Positions 46,962 through 58,699 of a stretch of 64,000 bases of DNA are shown here, piece after piece. Below the pieces are notes generated by a model that saw only the letters and a program-made list of their open reading frames with translations, was not told the origin of the DNA and ran no database searches. Numbering within the stretch: the stretch's first letter is position 1; every line of letters starts with the position of its first letter. The stretch is from Arthrinium phaeospermum (lineage: Eukaryota; Ascomycota; Sordariomycetes; Amphisphaeriales; Apiosporaceae). The position numbers and the translations under genes were made by a program. Where the stretch lies: positions 186,001-250,000 of the forward strand of contig QYRS01000013.1 in assembly GCA_006503535.1 (NCBI GenBank). The letters are read 5' to 3'.

Positions 46962-48421
46962 TTACAGCCTGGACACATACAGACTAACCCTCTCCAGCTC
47001 GCCCAGAACTCCGTTTCCAGCGAGTGTCCATCTCTCACTGACGGTCTTCTCGTCTACTCTCATCCTCAAGACACCGCTTGCAGCCCAGTACTCCATGAGG
47101 GAGCGCGCCTCAGGCTTGGAAATGCTCTTCACATCAAACACCTTGACGCCCTTCAAAGCCTCAAACACACGCTCGTCATACTTGGCATAAAAGGCGTCCC
47201 TCTCCGGAATGGGTAGTCCAGCCTGATCGGCGGCAGCCTGCTCGAGCGCCTTGTCCATGGACTTGACCTTGAGCGAGTTGCCCTTTGTCGTCACACCCAC
47301 GATGGCTGCACCGTTGGGGAAGTGGGTCTTGCCACCCAAAGCCTCCACAAACAGCCGAATGAGAGCAAGATCGTGGCTGTGGATCAAGTTGAAAGACGGG
47401 CTGCGGTAGTCGCTAATCCGCATAATGTGGCTCAGGCCATCAAGGGTGAACATAATGGGTGGCCGGCCGGGCTGGAGCAGTTCCTGCCACAGCGCATTGA
47501 AGATGGGCCAGGCGAACTCGGGTTCCTTGGTGGCGTTGGCAAGAGAGGCGAGGGACGAGTTGCGAGATACGGAAACGGGAAGATGGATGTGCTCCAGCTT
47601 GACAATCTCCTTTGAGAGAATCTCCTCGTTCGCAGAGCGGATAGCCTGCATAAGCTTGAGGATGTAGGAGGGATGCGAGAACTGCTCCGGGGTCGTTCGC
47701 GGTATAGGCGAGTAGTCGGTACGTGCTTCAACAAGATCTTGGGCTGGACCGAGAGTCAGCATACGGCAAATGACAGAGACAGGGGCTACTGACCTTCAGG
47801 GATGTTGATAACAACCATCTTGTTCATGAAACCCGCAGCCATGGTCTGCAGACCCAGCATACTCTTTCCGACGCCGCGCTCGCCTCCGATGACGGTCCTC
47901 ACAGTCTCCTTGTTTCCCACCCGTTTAGTCAAGTCCCCTAGGAAGTCGACCGTGTCTTTCCTGACGAGCATATGCGGGCTTCTGAATAGACCCCAGTTCT
48001 GAGTTGGCTTGAAGGCCTCGACGGTCCTGAGCTGATCAACCAGGTCCGTCGGTAGGCTGACTATCTGGCCGACAGCAGCGGGATCGACCAATTTCTGGGC
48101 TTCTAATTCGGGCAAGCCCGAGACCTTGAGAGCATTGTCATTGCTCAGCTGTATGCGCTTGCGGAAGGCCTTTCGTTCGCCGGGTCCCGGGGGCTTCGAT
48201 CTGTCGCCCCTGCCCTTCTTCTTCTTTCCCAGCACAAGTCGCTTTCCGGTGCGGACGTGGCCCTTCATGGAAAAGCTGTTGTCATCCTTGGCGAGGAGTG
48301 TGGCCGAGGTCGTGAAGGCGGCTACCGAAGTGGGTGCTTTGAAGGATGTAAGCGAGGAGGGGGCCAGCAGCCGTTGTGTAGACGGGCGCCCAAGGCAGCG
48401 CCAGCAATTCGCTGTCGCCAT
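46962..48421 (-). CDS. RSM23: Mitochondrial ribosomal small-subunit protein mS29 (DAP3 homologue)
   Basis: Two exons, complement(join(46962..47743,47794..48421)), 469 residues, with a 50-nt intron. The first about 45 residues are basic and Ser/Thr/Ala-rich, fitting a mitochondrial presequence. The GTP-binding P-loop GGERGVGKS is at 179-187, and after splicing INIPEAQDLVEARTDYSPI is the conserved DAP3 core; a Walker-B-like IMFTLDGLSHIM follows. mS29/Rsm23 is a GTPase-like head component of the mitochondrial ribosome. ATG at 48421 is preferred over an upstream in-frame ATG at 48484 because it starts the presequence. Its promoter is shared with RRS1, which runs the other way. Confidence 0.92.
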
Positions 48422-48811
48422 TGTGTCGTCGTGACTTGAACGCCGTCTCTGCGACTTCAAGAAATTCTGAGCTTGATCTTTCAATCAATTGAGCTTAGGT
48501 CGATCCGGCCCCAGTCCCAAAATTCTGGGAGCTCATTGGGGACTCGACAGCCACCGGGCTGTATCGGTACCGGAAGAATGGGGCCTCCGGCGCAAAGCGA
48601 AAAGGTCAATTAGGTACATTGGTCAAAAGATACTTAGCTTATCGACTCCCAATCAGCACGCGCTAGGCTTATCATATCAGCCATAGTGGGACAGAAAGTT
48701 CGAACTTACAAAATTTCCGGGATCGCAAAGTTGAGGCGTCCAGCGTTGAAGATCTCGTAACAACAGTGCTGCGTGAAAGTCCAATCTGCATCATCACCAA
48801 CTCTGCCCGCC
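48422..48811. promoter_or_regulatory. Bidirectional promoter region of mS29 and RRS1
   Basis: Only 390 bp separate the two start codons, so both promoters must lie here. An imperfect inverted repeat surrounds CCCAAAATTCTGGG near 48515-48535. No PAC-type site was identified with confidence. Confidence 0.65.
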
Positions 48812-49420
48812 ATGGCCGCCACAAAACCCAAGCTGGACATCACCGTCGATAAGCCGACACCTTACACCTTCGACCTCGGCCTCCTTCTTGCGAACGATCC
48901 CAACCCTCTGCCGCCTTCCACTTCGTCCGGAGATCTCGAGGAACGCCTCGCAGCGACTGCACGAGATGGCGCTCAGGCTCTGAGTATGTGCCAAACCCTT
49001 ATTCGCCTGACTCGGCTGTAGCAGGCCTGAGTTGCGCAACTTTTGTCGCTGACCAGATACCTTTTAGTTAACCAAATGCTCACCACCCTCCCGTTATCAT
49101 CTACGCCGGCCGGTGTGCTCCTCACGTTACCACAGGTTTCCACTCGCTTGCCGAGAGAGAAGCCACTTCCGGCGGCGAAGGAGAAGACCAAGTGGCAGCA
49201 ATTCGCCGAGCGCAAGGGCATCAAGCCCAAGACTCGCGAGCAGCGACGCGAAAAGAGCCGAACCTTCAACGAGGACAAGGGCGAATGGGAAAAGACCTGG
49301 GGCTACAAGGGCAAGCGCAAGGAAGGCACCGTGCCCGACGACTGGGTGGTCGAGGTCAACGAGAAGTCGGAGAGGGAAGCGGAAGAGAAGAAGAACCAGA
49401 GGAAGAAGAGAAAGGTTTAA
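48812..49420 (+). CDS. RRS1: Ribosome biogenesis regulator RRS1
   Basis: Two exons, join(48812..48983,49068..49420), 174 residues. The defining N-terminal motif YTFDLGLLLANDPNPLP is followed by RDGAQALINQML (across the junction), LPxxSTPAGVLLTLPQVSTRLPREKPLP, and the conserved TKWQQFAERKGIKPKTREQRREKSRTFNEDKGEWEKTWGYKG; a Lys/Arg-rich tail (EEKKNQRKKRKV) serves as nuclear signal. RRS1 works with RPF2 to bring the 5S RNP into pre-60S particles in the nucleolus. Length is slightly below the yeast protein. An upstream non-ATG extension was ignored. Confidence 0.95.
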
Positions 49421-51104
49421 GGTGGCCCTGTGTGTTCTGGCGATGGTCTCTGAAGCTGTTGCTTTCGCCTACTGCTGCTGCGTTTCGTCGTTACGTATTC
49501 ATCGCCCTCCAGGGCTGGCGTTCTGGGACTGCATTGAGGGCGTTAGGTTCACAGGATGGAAAATCGAAATACCACAGATGACAAACACCTTGTCCAACTC
49601 GTGACTTGATTTTCTAAATCGGTGCCTATCCTCGATCGCATTGTGACTGCTTGCATGTATAGCAAACACCTGATATTAGGTGGTACTTGACCACATGCAC
49701 CGTACATAACGTATAACGTCGGGGTCAAGTTTACCTACAAACTAATGGCCAGCATGAACCGATAAAGCTATCAGATCCGGACTATACGCCGCTCCCAGAG
49801 AGGTTGATTGAGAAGTGCCATCCTAGTACCTACCTATGCTTAGAGTGTGGGGTTGGGGGGCTCTATTCGATTGGCCAATGAAGCCTCAGGTGTATCGTTA
49901 GATCTAGTCTGGAAAGTAAACAAAACAAACATTGAATACCTAGACGAAGCATATATTTGTACTGGCATTCCAAGCTCAGTCAATACAAGAGTATATTATA
50001 TGATTTTCATTATCCAAAGTGGTCTTATGGAGCTGTCGTTGGGATCATTGCACTGCAGCAGCTTGCACTTTTGGTCAGATCCTCGACCGACGACTTACAA
50101 TGTAGTATGCAAGTCCAGTGGTCAACCACGAATATTTCTTACTGTATGTCTCTCAGGACTCAGATTGCTGCACCGGGGATGCAGCAGGAATCCCGTTAGC
50201 GCAAGCGGGTGTTCGCAGGTGGTTCGTTTACTTTTTTTTGAGGAGCCTACAGGCCCGGTAACGTCACTCTCGGTGGATTAGTGGGGGCTCAGTGGCAGAC
50301 ACGTGCTGCAACAGGAGGCTCGAATTGGCCAATGGCTCTGGAAGCCTTGTCGTTTTTTGGTAGCAGGGATGGCAGAGCTCCGTCACGGTGGGGATCTTTC
50401 GATGGTTGCTGCTCGACTACCTACAAACCGCCATATGCAGAGAGAAGCTTGTCTTTTGTTGATGCACCTCGCTCGGCTTCCTTGCCTATTTGCTGTCGAA
50501 CCCGACATCGAATCTTTTGTCATCTCGTAATTGCTATCCCTCCTCTCCGCCTTTGCCGTTCTCACCACTTAGAACGTGAGAAAGGGGAAAGAAGGAGTTT
50601 TGGATATTCGCGCAGGTTCGTTGCCTATCCAGTTAAGCTTTCCAATCGGGTTGTTTTTGGAAGCCTCCAGTCAGAAGGAGACGAGAGGTATTTGATAGTA
50701 AGTATACATACCCATCTGCCCACCTACGCCTACACAATTTTGCATACCGTATTTCTTCTTCCCTCAAGTATTGATTTATGGACGCTTGCCAGGGCCATAC
50801 CTGTATCTGAGCGCAGGCACTTCTTGTTAGTCGGTTGCTAAGCCAGCCAACGCATTTCTTCACGTACGGGAGCCACCTGCATTCGTCAGTCTTGTTGTTG
50901 TTGCGTTTTCTTTTCTCCCTCCTACCGCCGCACCCCCGATCTATGTCGGTCCAGCCACTACATCTGCCACCAATGTCTCTTCCTACTGCATGCATATGAT
51001 CTCCCATGCTGATTATAGAAGACCTCCAAACCCAGAAGAAATCTTGGATCTCTCCCCGCCACGGTCACCATCCTAGTTGGCGCGCCAAGCCAGGCCTCAT
51101 CGTC
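49421..51104. other. Intergenic upstream of VTC4
   Basis: About 1.7 kb. Short overlapping frames at 49.8-50.8 kb show no domains. The stretch from about 50.5 kb is C/T-rich and probably contains the VTC4 promoter and leader. A frame from 51006 reads into VTC4 but belongs to the leader. Confidence 0.55.
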
Positions 51105-53592
51105 ATGAAGTTCGGAGAACAGCTTCGCACGAGTGTCATCTCGGAATACCAGTGGTACTACGTCGATTACGATGACCTCAAGGAGCAACTGAAGAAGGCC
51201 TCCGGCCCCCCAGTCCGAGACGATTCCGCCCCTGGCCCCTCAGAGCCATCCAAGAACAAGCAGAAGGCCCCGAAGCAGGAGTGGGCAGAAAACGACGAAG
51301 CCAGGTTCCTCCAGAGACTCGACGAGGAACTCGAGAAAGTCTACAACAAAACCCAGGTCAAGACCTCCGAAATTCAGCGTCGCATAATGTGGGAAGAGAA
51401 GGAGGTCGACAGCCTGGTCAAGAGAATGCACGATCGCGGTCCGAATGAGCCCGGTCCTGCCGAGGAAGAGTTCGTCGCGCGGGAGGAGTTCATCAGCGAC
51501 ATCATTGCCGACGTTCACGATCTCGCCAAGTTCGTCCAGATCAACTACACCGCGTTTTATAAGATCATTAAGAAGCACGATGTGAGTTCCACCGCTTCGC
51601 CGTCCCTATGGAAGCCACGAGCTCTGGCTAACAGACCCTTCTCCCTCTAGAAAGTGACTGGTTGGTATCTCAAGCCTGTGTGGGAAACGAGGCTGAAGTC
51701 CAAGCCCTTCTACCGCGAGGACTACGATCGCGATGTTGTCAAACTCTCGAAGATGTACGACAACGTCCGTACGAGAGGCAACCCCGTCAAGGGCGACAGT
51801 TCTGCCGGTGGCAGTCAGGCCAGCTTCGTTCGCCAGACAACCAAATATTGGGTCCACCCGGATAATGTCACCGAGTTGAAGCTTATCATCCTGAAGCATC
51901 TGCCTGTGCTTGTTTTCAACGCTAAGAAGGAGTTCGAGCAGGCTGATTCGGCCATTACCTCTATTTACTACGACAACCCAGAAAAATGGGATCTCTACGA
52001 AGGCCGACTGAAGAAGACCGAGGGTGCCGAGGCTATTCGACTACGATGGTACGGTGGCATGCAGAACGACCAGATCTTCGTCGAGAGAAAGACGCATCGT
52101 GAGGATTGGACCGGAGAACAATCCGTCAAGGCTCGTTTCAACGTCAAGGAGAAGAATGTGAACTCGTACATGCGAGGCGACCTTCTACCAGCTGCTCTCT
52201 TCGAAAAGGCCCGTAAAGAGGGCAAGAAGCAGGAAAAGCAGATCGCCGAAGAAGAGCGTTTGGCACAGGAGGTGCAATACTCTGTTCTGAAAAAGAATTA
52301 CAAGCCGGTCTGCAGGTCGTTCTATAACCGGACTGCTTTCCAGCTCCCGGCTGACGCCCGAGTCCGTATTTCATTGGACACGGAGCTTTCGATGGTTCGC
52401 GAAGATAACCTGGACGGCGTGGCTCGCGCTGGCAAGAACTGGAGGCGAACGGACATTGGCATTGATTACCCGTTCTCTCAGCTTCCTGCCAAGGATATTG
52501 TCAGATTCCCGTACGCTGTCCTGGAAGTGAAGCTGCAGACGCAGCACGGACAAGAACCTCCGGAGTGGGTGCGGGAATTGATTGCGAGCCACCTCGTAGA
52601 GGCTGTCCCCAAGTTCTCCAAGTTCATCCATGGATGTGCTTCCTTGTTCCCCGACCGTATCAAGCTCTTGCCCTACTGGATGCCTCAGATGGACGTCGAC
52701 ATCCGGAAACCAGCTAGCAAGGACTTTGGCATTCGCCGGCCTGCTCACTCCTCTGGCAGTGGTTCGACATCAGATGCCGATGACGACGACGACGACGAGT
52801 ACGACTCAGATGACGAAGAAGCTGGGCACAACGGTGCGCCCGGCGATCATAGCAATGGAGAGCCAGGCACAAGGGACCAGGCTGTGGCTGCTGCTGTTGC
52901 TGATCTCGAGGATCAGACGGCAGGCCACGCCACTGCAGATGCGGACTATCCTCTGTATGATTCGGACGACGAAGACTCCGACCTGGATGATGCGTTGGAG
53001 GAGTCGAGGAGGGTCGGTGGCTGGACGTACTACTCAGCACTTGGAAAGAAGTATGCACGAGCTGCAGGCCAGGGGACCTGGACGGTACTGAAGACTATTT
53101 TGCCGCATCCCCAAGGAACCACGGTGCCGGTCAGCAACCGCCAACAGATGTTCTTCGGTGACCAGGTTGTTTCGACGAAGAAGGTGAAAGCACCAAAGGG
53201 GAAGAAGATCTACGTCCCGGTCCGAGTAGAGCCCAAGGTGTATTTTGCCGCCGAGAGAACATTCCTAGGATGGGTAAGTCTGCGTGATTCTCCGATGCTT
53301 CCGCGAGCAGGACAAGGCTAACAAGACGGCCTAGCTTGAATTTTCGATTTATATCGGCACCATCGCCGTCACCCTGCTGAACTTTGGCACGAAGCCTAGC
53401 CTCGTGTCATTCATCGTAGCCGGGGTCTTTACGCTCCTTGCCATCCTTGCTCTTTGCTACTCGGTGGCCATCTATCTGTACAGAAGCGGTGCCATCCGAG
53501 AGCGGAAGGCGGCCAAGTTCTACGACAAGTGGGGGTGTGCTCTGCGTCTCCTTGTTTATTGCGGTGGGTTTGAACTTCGTATTCGAGGGTAA
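51105..53592 (+). CDS. VTC4: Vacuolar transporter chaperone 4, polyphosphate polymerase (apparent frameshift near the end)
   Basis: Three exons, join(51105..51581,51651..53273,53335..53592). SPX domain 1-about 155 ([26 protein letters not shown]) senses inositol pyrophosphates. The VTC catalytic tunnel follows: residues matching yeast Vtc4 K200, R264, R266, E426 and K458 appear at K224, R288, R290, E450 and K482, a constant offset of 24, so this is the catalytic subunit. An Asp/Glu-rich loop (about 565-655) precedes the C-terminal DUF202 membrane domain with helices [16 protein letters not shown] and [18 protein letters not shown]. After KWG the frame as given ends in 18 polar residues; dropping one G from the run at 53531-53535 yields a third helix ([18 protein letters not shown]) and a stop at 53611. 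Probably a sequence error. Makes polyphosphate from ATP into the vacuole. Confidence 0.94.
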
Positions 53593-54262
53593 GGAAAGGG
53601 AGATGTGGTAAAGGTTTTTAAAAATGCCAGTTTGTATCATTGTCTTGAACGCCCCATGAGATTGGATAAGGGAGCATTCGTTGCTGGACAGGGGCTGCTG
53701 AGCGTCTGCTGGCCACTTGGGTATTTATAGTTGTACACTACCTATTTTCGCAGCAATTATTCAAAACTATGTAGATAGTATATCCTGCTTTAGGCTGTAT
53801 GTTAATCGAAGCGCTTTGTCGGCAGTTTTTGTTGTCGTTCCACGTCGCTGGCCAAGATGCTGCTGACCGGGCCAAGCATGGAGGGGAATCGAAGACGGCC
53901 CACTGGATGTGTGTGGTGCGCCCCTCCAAGACCTGCATTACGATATAAGCCCCTGAAGGGTTACGGAAGGGCCGCTCTCGATGTCTCGAGTCGTGTCTCG
54001 GAGAGTTTCGCCGTGCTGAGTAAGTTCTTGTATTTCCGCGTAGTAGAAGTAGGTAGTCAGGTTCCGAGTCGGACGGTGCGTGAAATAACCGACCTCCCCC
54101 GTTCTTACAGAAAGTATAAACATGTGGACCATCCTACGACGTGTTTAGGTCCCTCCTGCCGTTCTCAACTTGGTACCTTTTCCTCCACCCCCTTGGCATG
54201 CCCGAGACGGCTGGATTTACCCCTGAGCACTTCCCGAGGCAATTCATTTCCCTGTCCCGACA
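53593..54262. other. Intergenic between VTC4 and cystathionine synthase genes
   Basis: About 650 bp between tandem plus-strand genes (the VTC4 frame probably ends at 53611). No clear repeat or gene. Confidence 0.5.
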
Positions 54263-56313
54263 ATGGCCGCAGCTGCAGCCATCGACACTCCGTTCGGGCA
54301 CTCGCTGCCGCCCGAGGGGCCACACACTATCACCATGCACACCCCCGGCTGGACGACGGCCCTGAGGTTCCGCGACGGGGATCTGACTATCGTCAACCGG
54401 CTCAAGTCCATCTACCCTCGCTACTTCCCCTTCGGACCCGCCGCCCAGGTACCACCACTTAGACCCCGCCCTTCCTCCCCTTCCTGCCGGCTGAAAGCTA
54501 CCTGCTGACACTGCATCCTTCTCTTCTCCCCGCCTAGCTTACCGCCGAGATATCCAAAAGGATCGGTCTGAAAGAAGGCCACTCGGCCGTCCCTTTCCTC
54601 TCTCCCGATACCTGGGCTTCTAGTCGGGAGCATGCTGTCTCAGAGTAAGCGGCTCTCAGTCTTTCCGTGGTCTTGCTTCTGCAACGTAACGTGTCCAATA
54701 TTCATTATCTGATCCCCAATCTCGCAGATGGAGGAAGGATAAGAGGCTCAAGGAAGAGGACATGAAGTACCATGTGGTCGAGATGGCTGGCCTGAGGCTG
54801 TATGTCGTCGAGTTTCCCATGTCCAAGATGGTCAGTATGCAGCTGCCCAGCCAACGAGATTGGGGCCTAAGAAGCCGATGTCCTGCCACTTCTGTTTCCA
54901 TCTGCTAAGACTCATAGGGAGGGTGTAGACGGGCGCCATCTTCATGTGGCGACATGGGGGCTTGACCTTCAGCACACGTTTGGCAGAACACCTGCTTCCT
55001 CGAGCAGATACTTTCGTATATCTAGGGGAGTTTCAGAACGAGCAGGGCGTTCCGACCCCAACATACTTGCCCGAGGTGGAAAGCCACGAGCTCCTTCGCA
55101 AACGCATCGCTGGACTCTTGATGCGCGCCTGTGTGGAGGAGCCAGAGCAGCCTGTCCAGCCCGACGACGTCTACCTCTACCAGACGGGCATGGCCGCCAT
55201 CGTGCGCCTCCATGAGATTGCAGCCAAAGTGCGGCCCTTCCCGGTTGTCGTGTTTGGGGCCATCTTCCACAGCACGTGGCAGTATTTCCAAGAGGAGCCG
55301 GTGGGCATGAAGCATTACGGCCAGTGCGATGACAACGATTTGAACGAGTTTGAGAAGTACCTCGAAGGTGGGGGGAAATGCAGCTATGTGTTCACCGAGT
55401 TCCCTTGCAACCCCATCTTGGTGAGCGCAGATCTGATTCGATTGCGGCAACTTGTAAGTGGCTCACTCTAGAAGATGGGCGGTGGAATAGCACTGATACC
55501 AATCCAAACCCACAGGCTCAGAAACATGGCTTCTACATAGTTGTCGACGAAACCGTGGGTAGCTTCTGCAACGTCGACGCCCTCCCTGTCGCCGATGCTG
55601 TCATGACCTCGCTCTCCAAGTCCTTTTCTGGCTATGGCGACGTCATGGCCGGCTCCGTGGCCCTAAACCCCAACGCCGCTAGCTACAAAGACCTGAAGCC
55701 CTTCTTCACCGACGCTTTCCGCAACGAGCTGTTCGCGGCCGATGCGAGCCACCTCTTCCAAAACAGCGACGACTACCTCGCCCGCTCCATCATCCTCAAC
55801 CGCAACGCCGCCGCCATGGCCGCCTACCTCCAGACGCAGGCCGAGGATCCCAGAGTGCCGCTGACCAAGGTTTTCTACCCTGGCTACGCCTCGAGCGCCG
55901 CGAACCTGAAGCCGTTTCTCCGCAAGCCGACGCCCGACTTCCCGGAGCCCGGGTACGGCTGCCTGCTTTCGGTCGAGTTCGAGACGGCGGAGCAGGCCAT
56001 GACGTTCTACGACAACCTCGCCTTCCACCAGGGGCCCCACCTCGGCGCGCACATGACGCTGGCGCTTCCGTACAACGCCATGGTGCTGGGCCTCTCGGAC
56101 CCGGAGTACCACGCCTCCTACGGGCTGAGCCCCAACCAGATCCGCTTCAGCGCCGGGCTCGAGGACCAGGATTCTCTGGTCGCAGTGTGCCAGAAGGCGA
56201 TGGCTGCAGTCTTGGAGGCCGGGGTTCAGGTCAAAGAAGGTGGCGATCTGGCTAGCGAGATGATTGCCGGGGCAGCTGGCGTGGAGGCTGTCGTGGCAGG
56301 CGAGGCGGTCTAG
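54263..56313 (+). CDS. Cystathionine gamma-synthase-like PLP enzyme
   Basis: Five exons, join(54263..54448,54538..54644,54728..54830,54929..55453,55516..56313), 572 residues. The Cys/Met-metabolism PLP fold is seen from the active-site peptide TSLSKSFSGYGDVMAGS with Lys342 as Schiff-base lysine, plus YLYQTGMAAIVRLHE (cofactor phosphate loop) and DETVGSFCNV (aspartate that contacts the pyridine). Length and N-terminal extension (about 120 residues before the fold) fit the fungal gamma-synthase branch (Neurospora met-7 type), which joins cysteine and an activated homoserine to give cystathionine. It could instead be a paralogue with another role. Together with the sulfate permease it belongs to sulfur assimilation, though the two are far apart. 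Confidence 0.88.
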
Positions 56314-57443
56314 ACGGGGTTGGATCTTATGGGCGGCAGTGGTGTTTAGTACGTCTGTCTGCCCTTTGTGTGCGGTTTCGCCTGTTTCTGTTTCTGCTAG
56401 AGTCGGCATGAGATAAACCTTGGAGATAGAGAAGACGGGGTTACTTACTTGTTCGTTTCAATAAAACAGGTGAACTGGGCAGCATTTGCCCACAAGTTCA
56501 CATTGCGGCTTTCCGCTATCGAAGAAGATGCGTGCATCAAAATATGCTGTGAAATATTCTTGTGCCTTGCCTTGCCTCGCCTCGCTCTTGCCCCCATTAT
56601 GATGAGTCTTTCTCCTTCTGATCGTGAATATCCTCTCCAAACCATTTTTATTGGATAGAGACTGTCCTGGCTCTACTCAGTTTCCATGGAGTTATGTACA
56701 TAATTTATCTTCCCCAGTCAAACAACCTGTCCACTGTAACGCCTCATGGTGACAGGCATAGTGAGGCAAAGGAGAGATTCTCAACAATGTACTCCCTTCT
56801 CTTTCTCACTTCCAAATGGACATCCATATACACCAGATCTTTGGCTCACTATCATATATTTGCATGCCCTGGAAGTTGATCACTGTCATAGGCAGTCCAT
56901 GCTTTCAGGAGGCCATAGGCTATTGATGCTATGAGATCTTCCAACACCTAAGCAGTTCACCAGTGACTGGCCCCGTTGCCGTGCAACTAATGGTGAGGGG
57001 GCATCACGAGGGACTCTCCAGTGCGTTGTCTTTGTGACTCATTCGTAGTCGTGAAGCCCTCCCTTGACGCGTCGCCTCTCTCATCTACCCTCCCAGCTTT
57101 ATGCTTGTCGTGACTCCCTGTTTTTCCGATGCCATCAAGATGCCTGTTTGTCTGAATAACTGAGGGCCTTGCATCGCAACTGCTTCTTTTCTTAACACTC
57201 CAACCGTCTCGTCGCCTGCCCCCTTTCAACGCGTTGTACTGGATCATCACCCTCGCCCCTGCCTCGTCGGCATTCATATTTGTGAACCATTTAAGACTGG
57301 CAACGACGCGTCCATCGCGTCCATCGCGTGCTTTCCCTATTCCCTCCCAATACTGGCAACGACGCGTTCACCACGCTCCTTCCCTATTCCCTCCTAACAC
57401 TGACACCGGTGTTCTCATCGCAACATACCGTTATTCCGTTATT

Positions 57444-57647
57444 TCGTTGCCACTCTTCTTAACGGTATACAGCCCGGTATAAAATTCCAGCCCTTTGATT
57501 CAGAATTCATTCCGTCGCGACTCTTTCTAACGGTATACAGTCCGGCATAAAACCCTGGCCCTTCGACTCAGAATTTATTCCGTCGCGACTCTTCTTAACG
57601 GTATACAACCCGGTACACAACCTTATCCCTTCGATTCAGAACACTGC
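57444..57647. repeat. 68-bp tandem repeat, three copies
   Basis: GTATAC within AACGGTATACA occurs at 57465, 57533 and 57601, and GTCGCGAC at 57514 and 57582, giving an exact 68-bp period. Copies differ at scattered positions; the first copy has GTTGCCAC where the others have GTCGCGAC. Flanking words CCCTTTGATTCAGAA / CCCTTCGACTCAGAA / CCCTTCGATTCAGAA repeat in step. Confidence 0.92.
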
Positions 57648-58323
57648 ATACAAGCCCACTCTGGTCGTGGCATTTAATGTGCTACGAACCTATCGTTGTT
57701 CAGGTACTGACAACGCGACTGGCAGCCTCTTTCGTCTGGTCACTGACACCATTATTCTCATCGCACCTTACCCCTTGATCGTCGCATCTTCCCTTGTCTG
57801 ACCCGTCACCGTCGTCTTCGTTGCGACCCCTCAGCTTCCGTTATTTTATCGAGGCACTTCTTCGTCACGGTCGCAATTGCCTTTCCTCTCATTTACCTTT
57901 CATCTGAACACCAACCTCGACGTCTTTCTTCGTCGCAACTACCTCTCGTCTTGATATTATTTCGTCCGATATCTGGACGTTCTTGCCCTCACAGCTGGTC
58001 CACCTCTTCTTCCTTTGGCTTGAACTTCGCCGGTTGTTCGAGGGCTGACTGGTCGCGCCAACCTTCTCGAGATTATTTAACCGTTCACAGCAGCATCGAC
58101 CCGATGCCATCGTCGCCTGGTGCCCCAGCTACTTCGAGTAATCCTTCCAACTTCGACCATCTCTAAATTCGACCTGGCATTGGACCCCCAAGTTGGTAAC
58201 TCCTGCAATTCGACAACTGAGAGGCGTTGCCTGAACAATTTCTGTAAGTCGCGACCATGGTTGAGCATTTTGCCTTATCCTTCTCGTTTGAAGGACAGTC
58301 ATCTTATCCCGTCATCGTATCCC

Positions 58324-58699
58324 GTCACGGCTGCATACCGTTCTTACTGTCGCGGCTGTATAACGTTGTCCTGTCGCGACTGTATAACGTTGTCCTGTCG
58401 CGACTGTATACCGTTGTTCATCCGTCGCGGCTGCATACCATTATGTTGTCGTGGTTATATACCGTTGTTCTGTCGCGACTGCATACCTTGTCCTTCTGTC
58501 GCGATTGTATACCGTTGTCCTTCTGTCGCGACTGCATACCGTTGTTCTGTCACGGCTGTATACCGTTGTGCTGTCGCGACTGCATACCGTTATTAATATG
58601 TCGCGACTGCATACCGTTGATCTGTTGCAACTGCATACCGTTATTCTGTCGCGGTCGTTTTCCGTTGCTTTTCTGTCGCGGCTGCATACCGTTCTTACT
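58324..58699. repeat. Minisatellite of 24/27-bp units, about 15 copies
   Basis: Units begin with GTCGCG(A/G)C-like words at 58324, 58349, 58373, 58397, 58424, 58448, 58472, 58498, 58525, 58549, 58573, 58600, 58624, 58648 and 58675. Spacings are 25, 24, 24, 27, 24, 24, 26, 27, 24, 24, 27, 24, 24, 27, suggesting a higher-order 24+24+27 pattern. Each unit carries TGCATACCGTT or TGTATACCGTT. Because most lengths are multiples of three, long forward frames stay open across it (for example 58257-58985); I treat those as a by-product. Confidence 0.92.

Noticed and set aside
58324..58699. CRISPR-like array
   Set aside because: Repeat units are contiguous and diverged with no unique spacers, and the DNA is eukaryotic nuclear.
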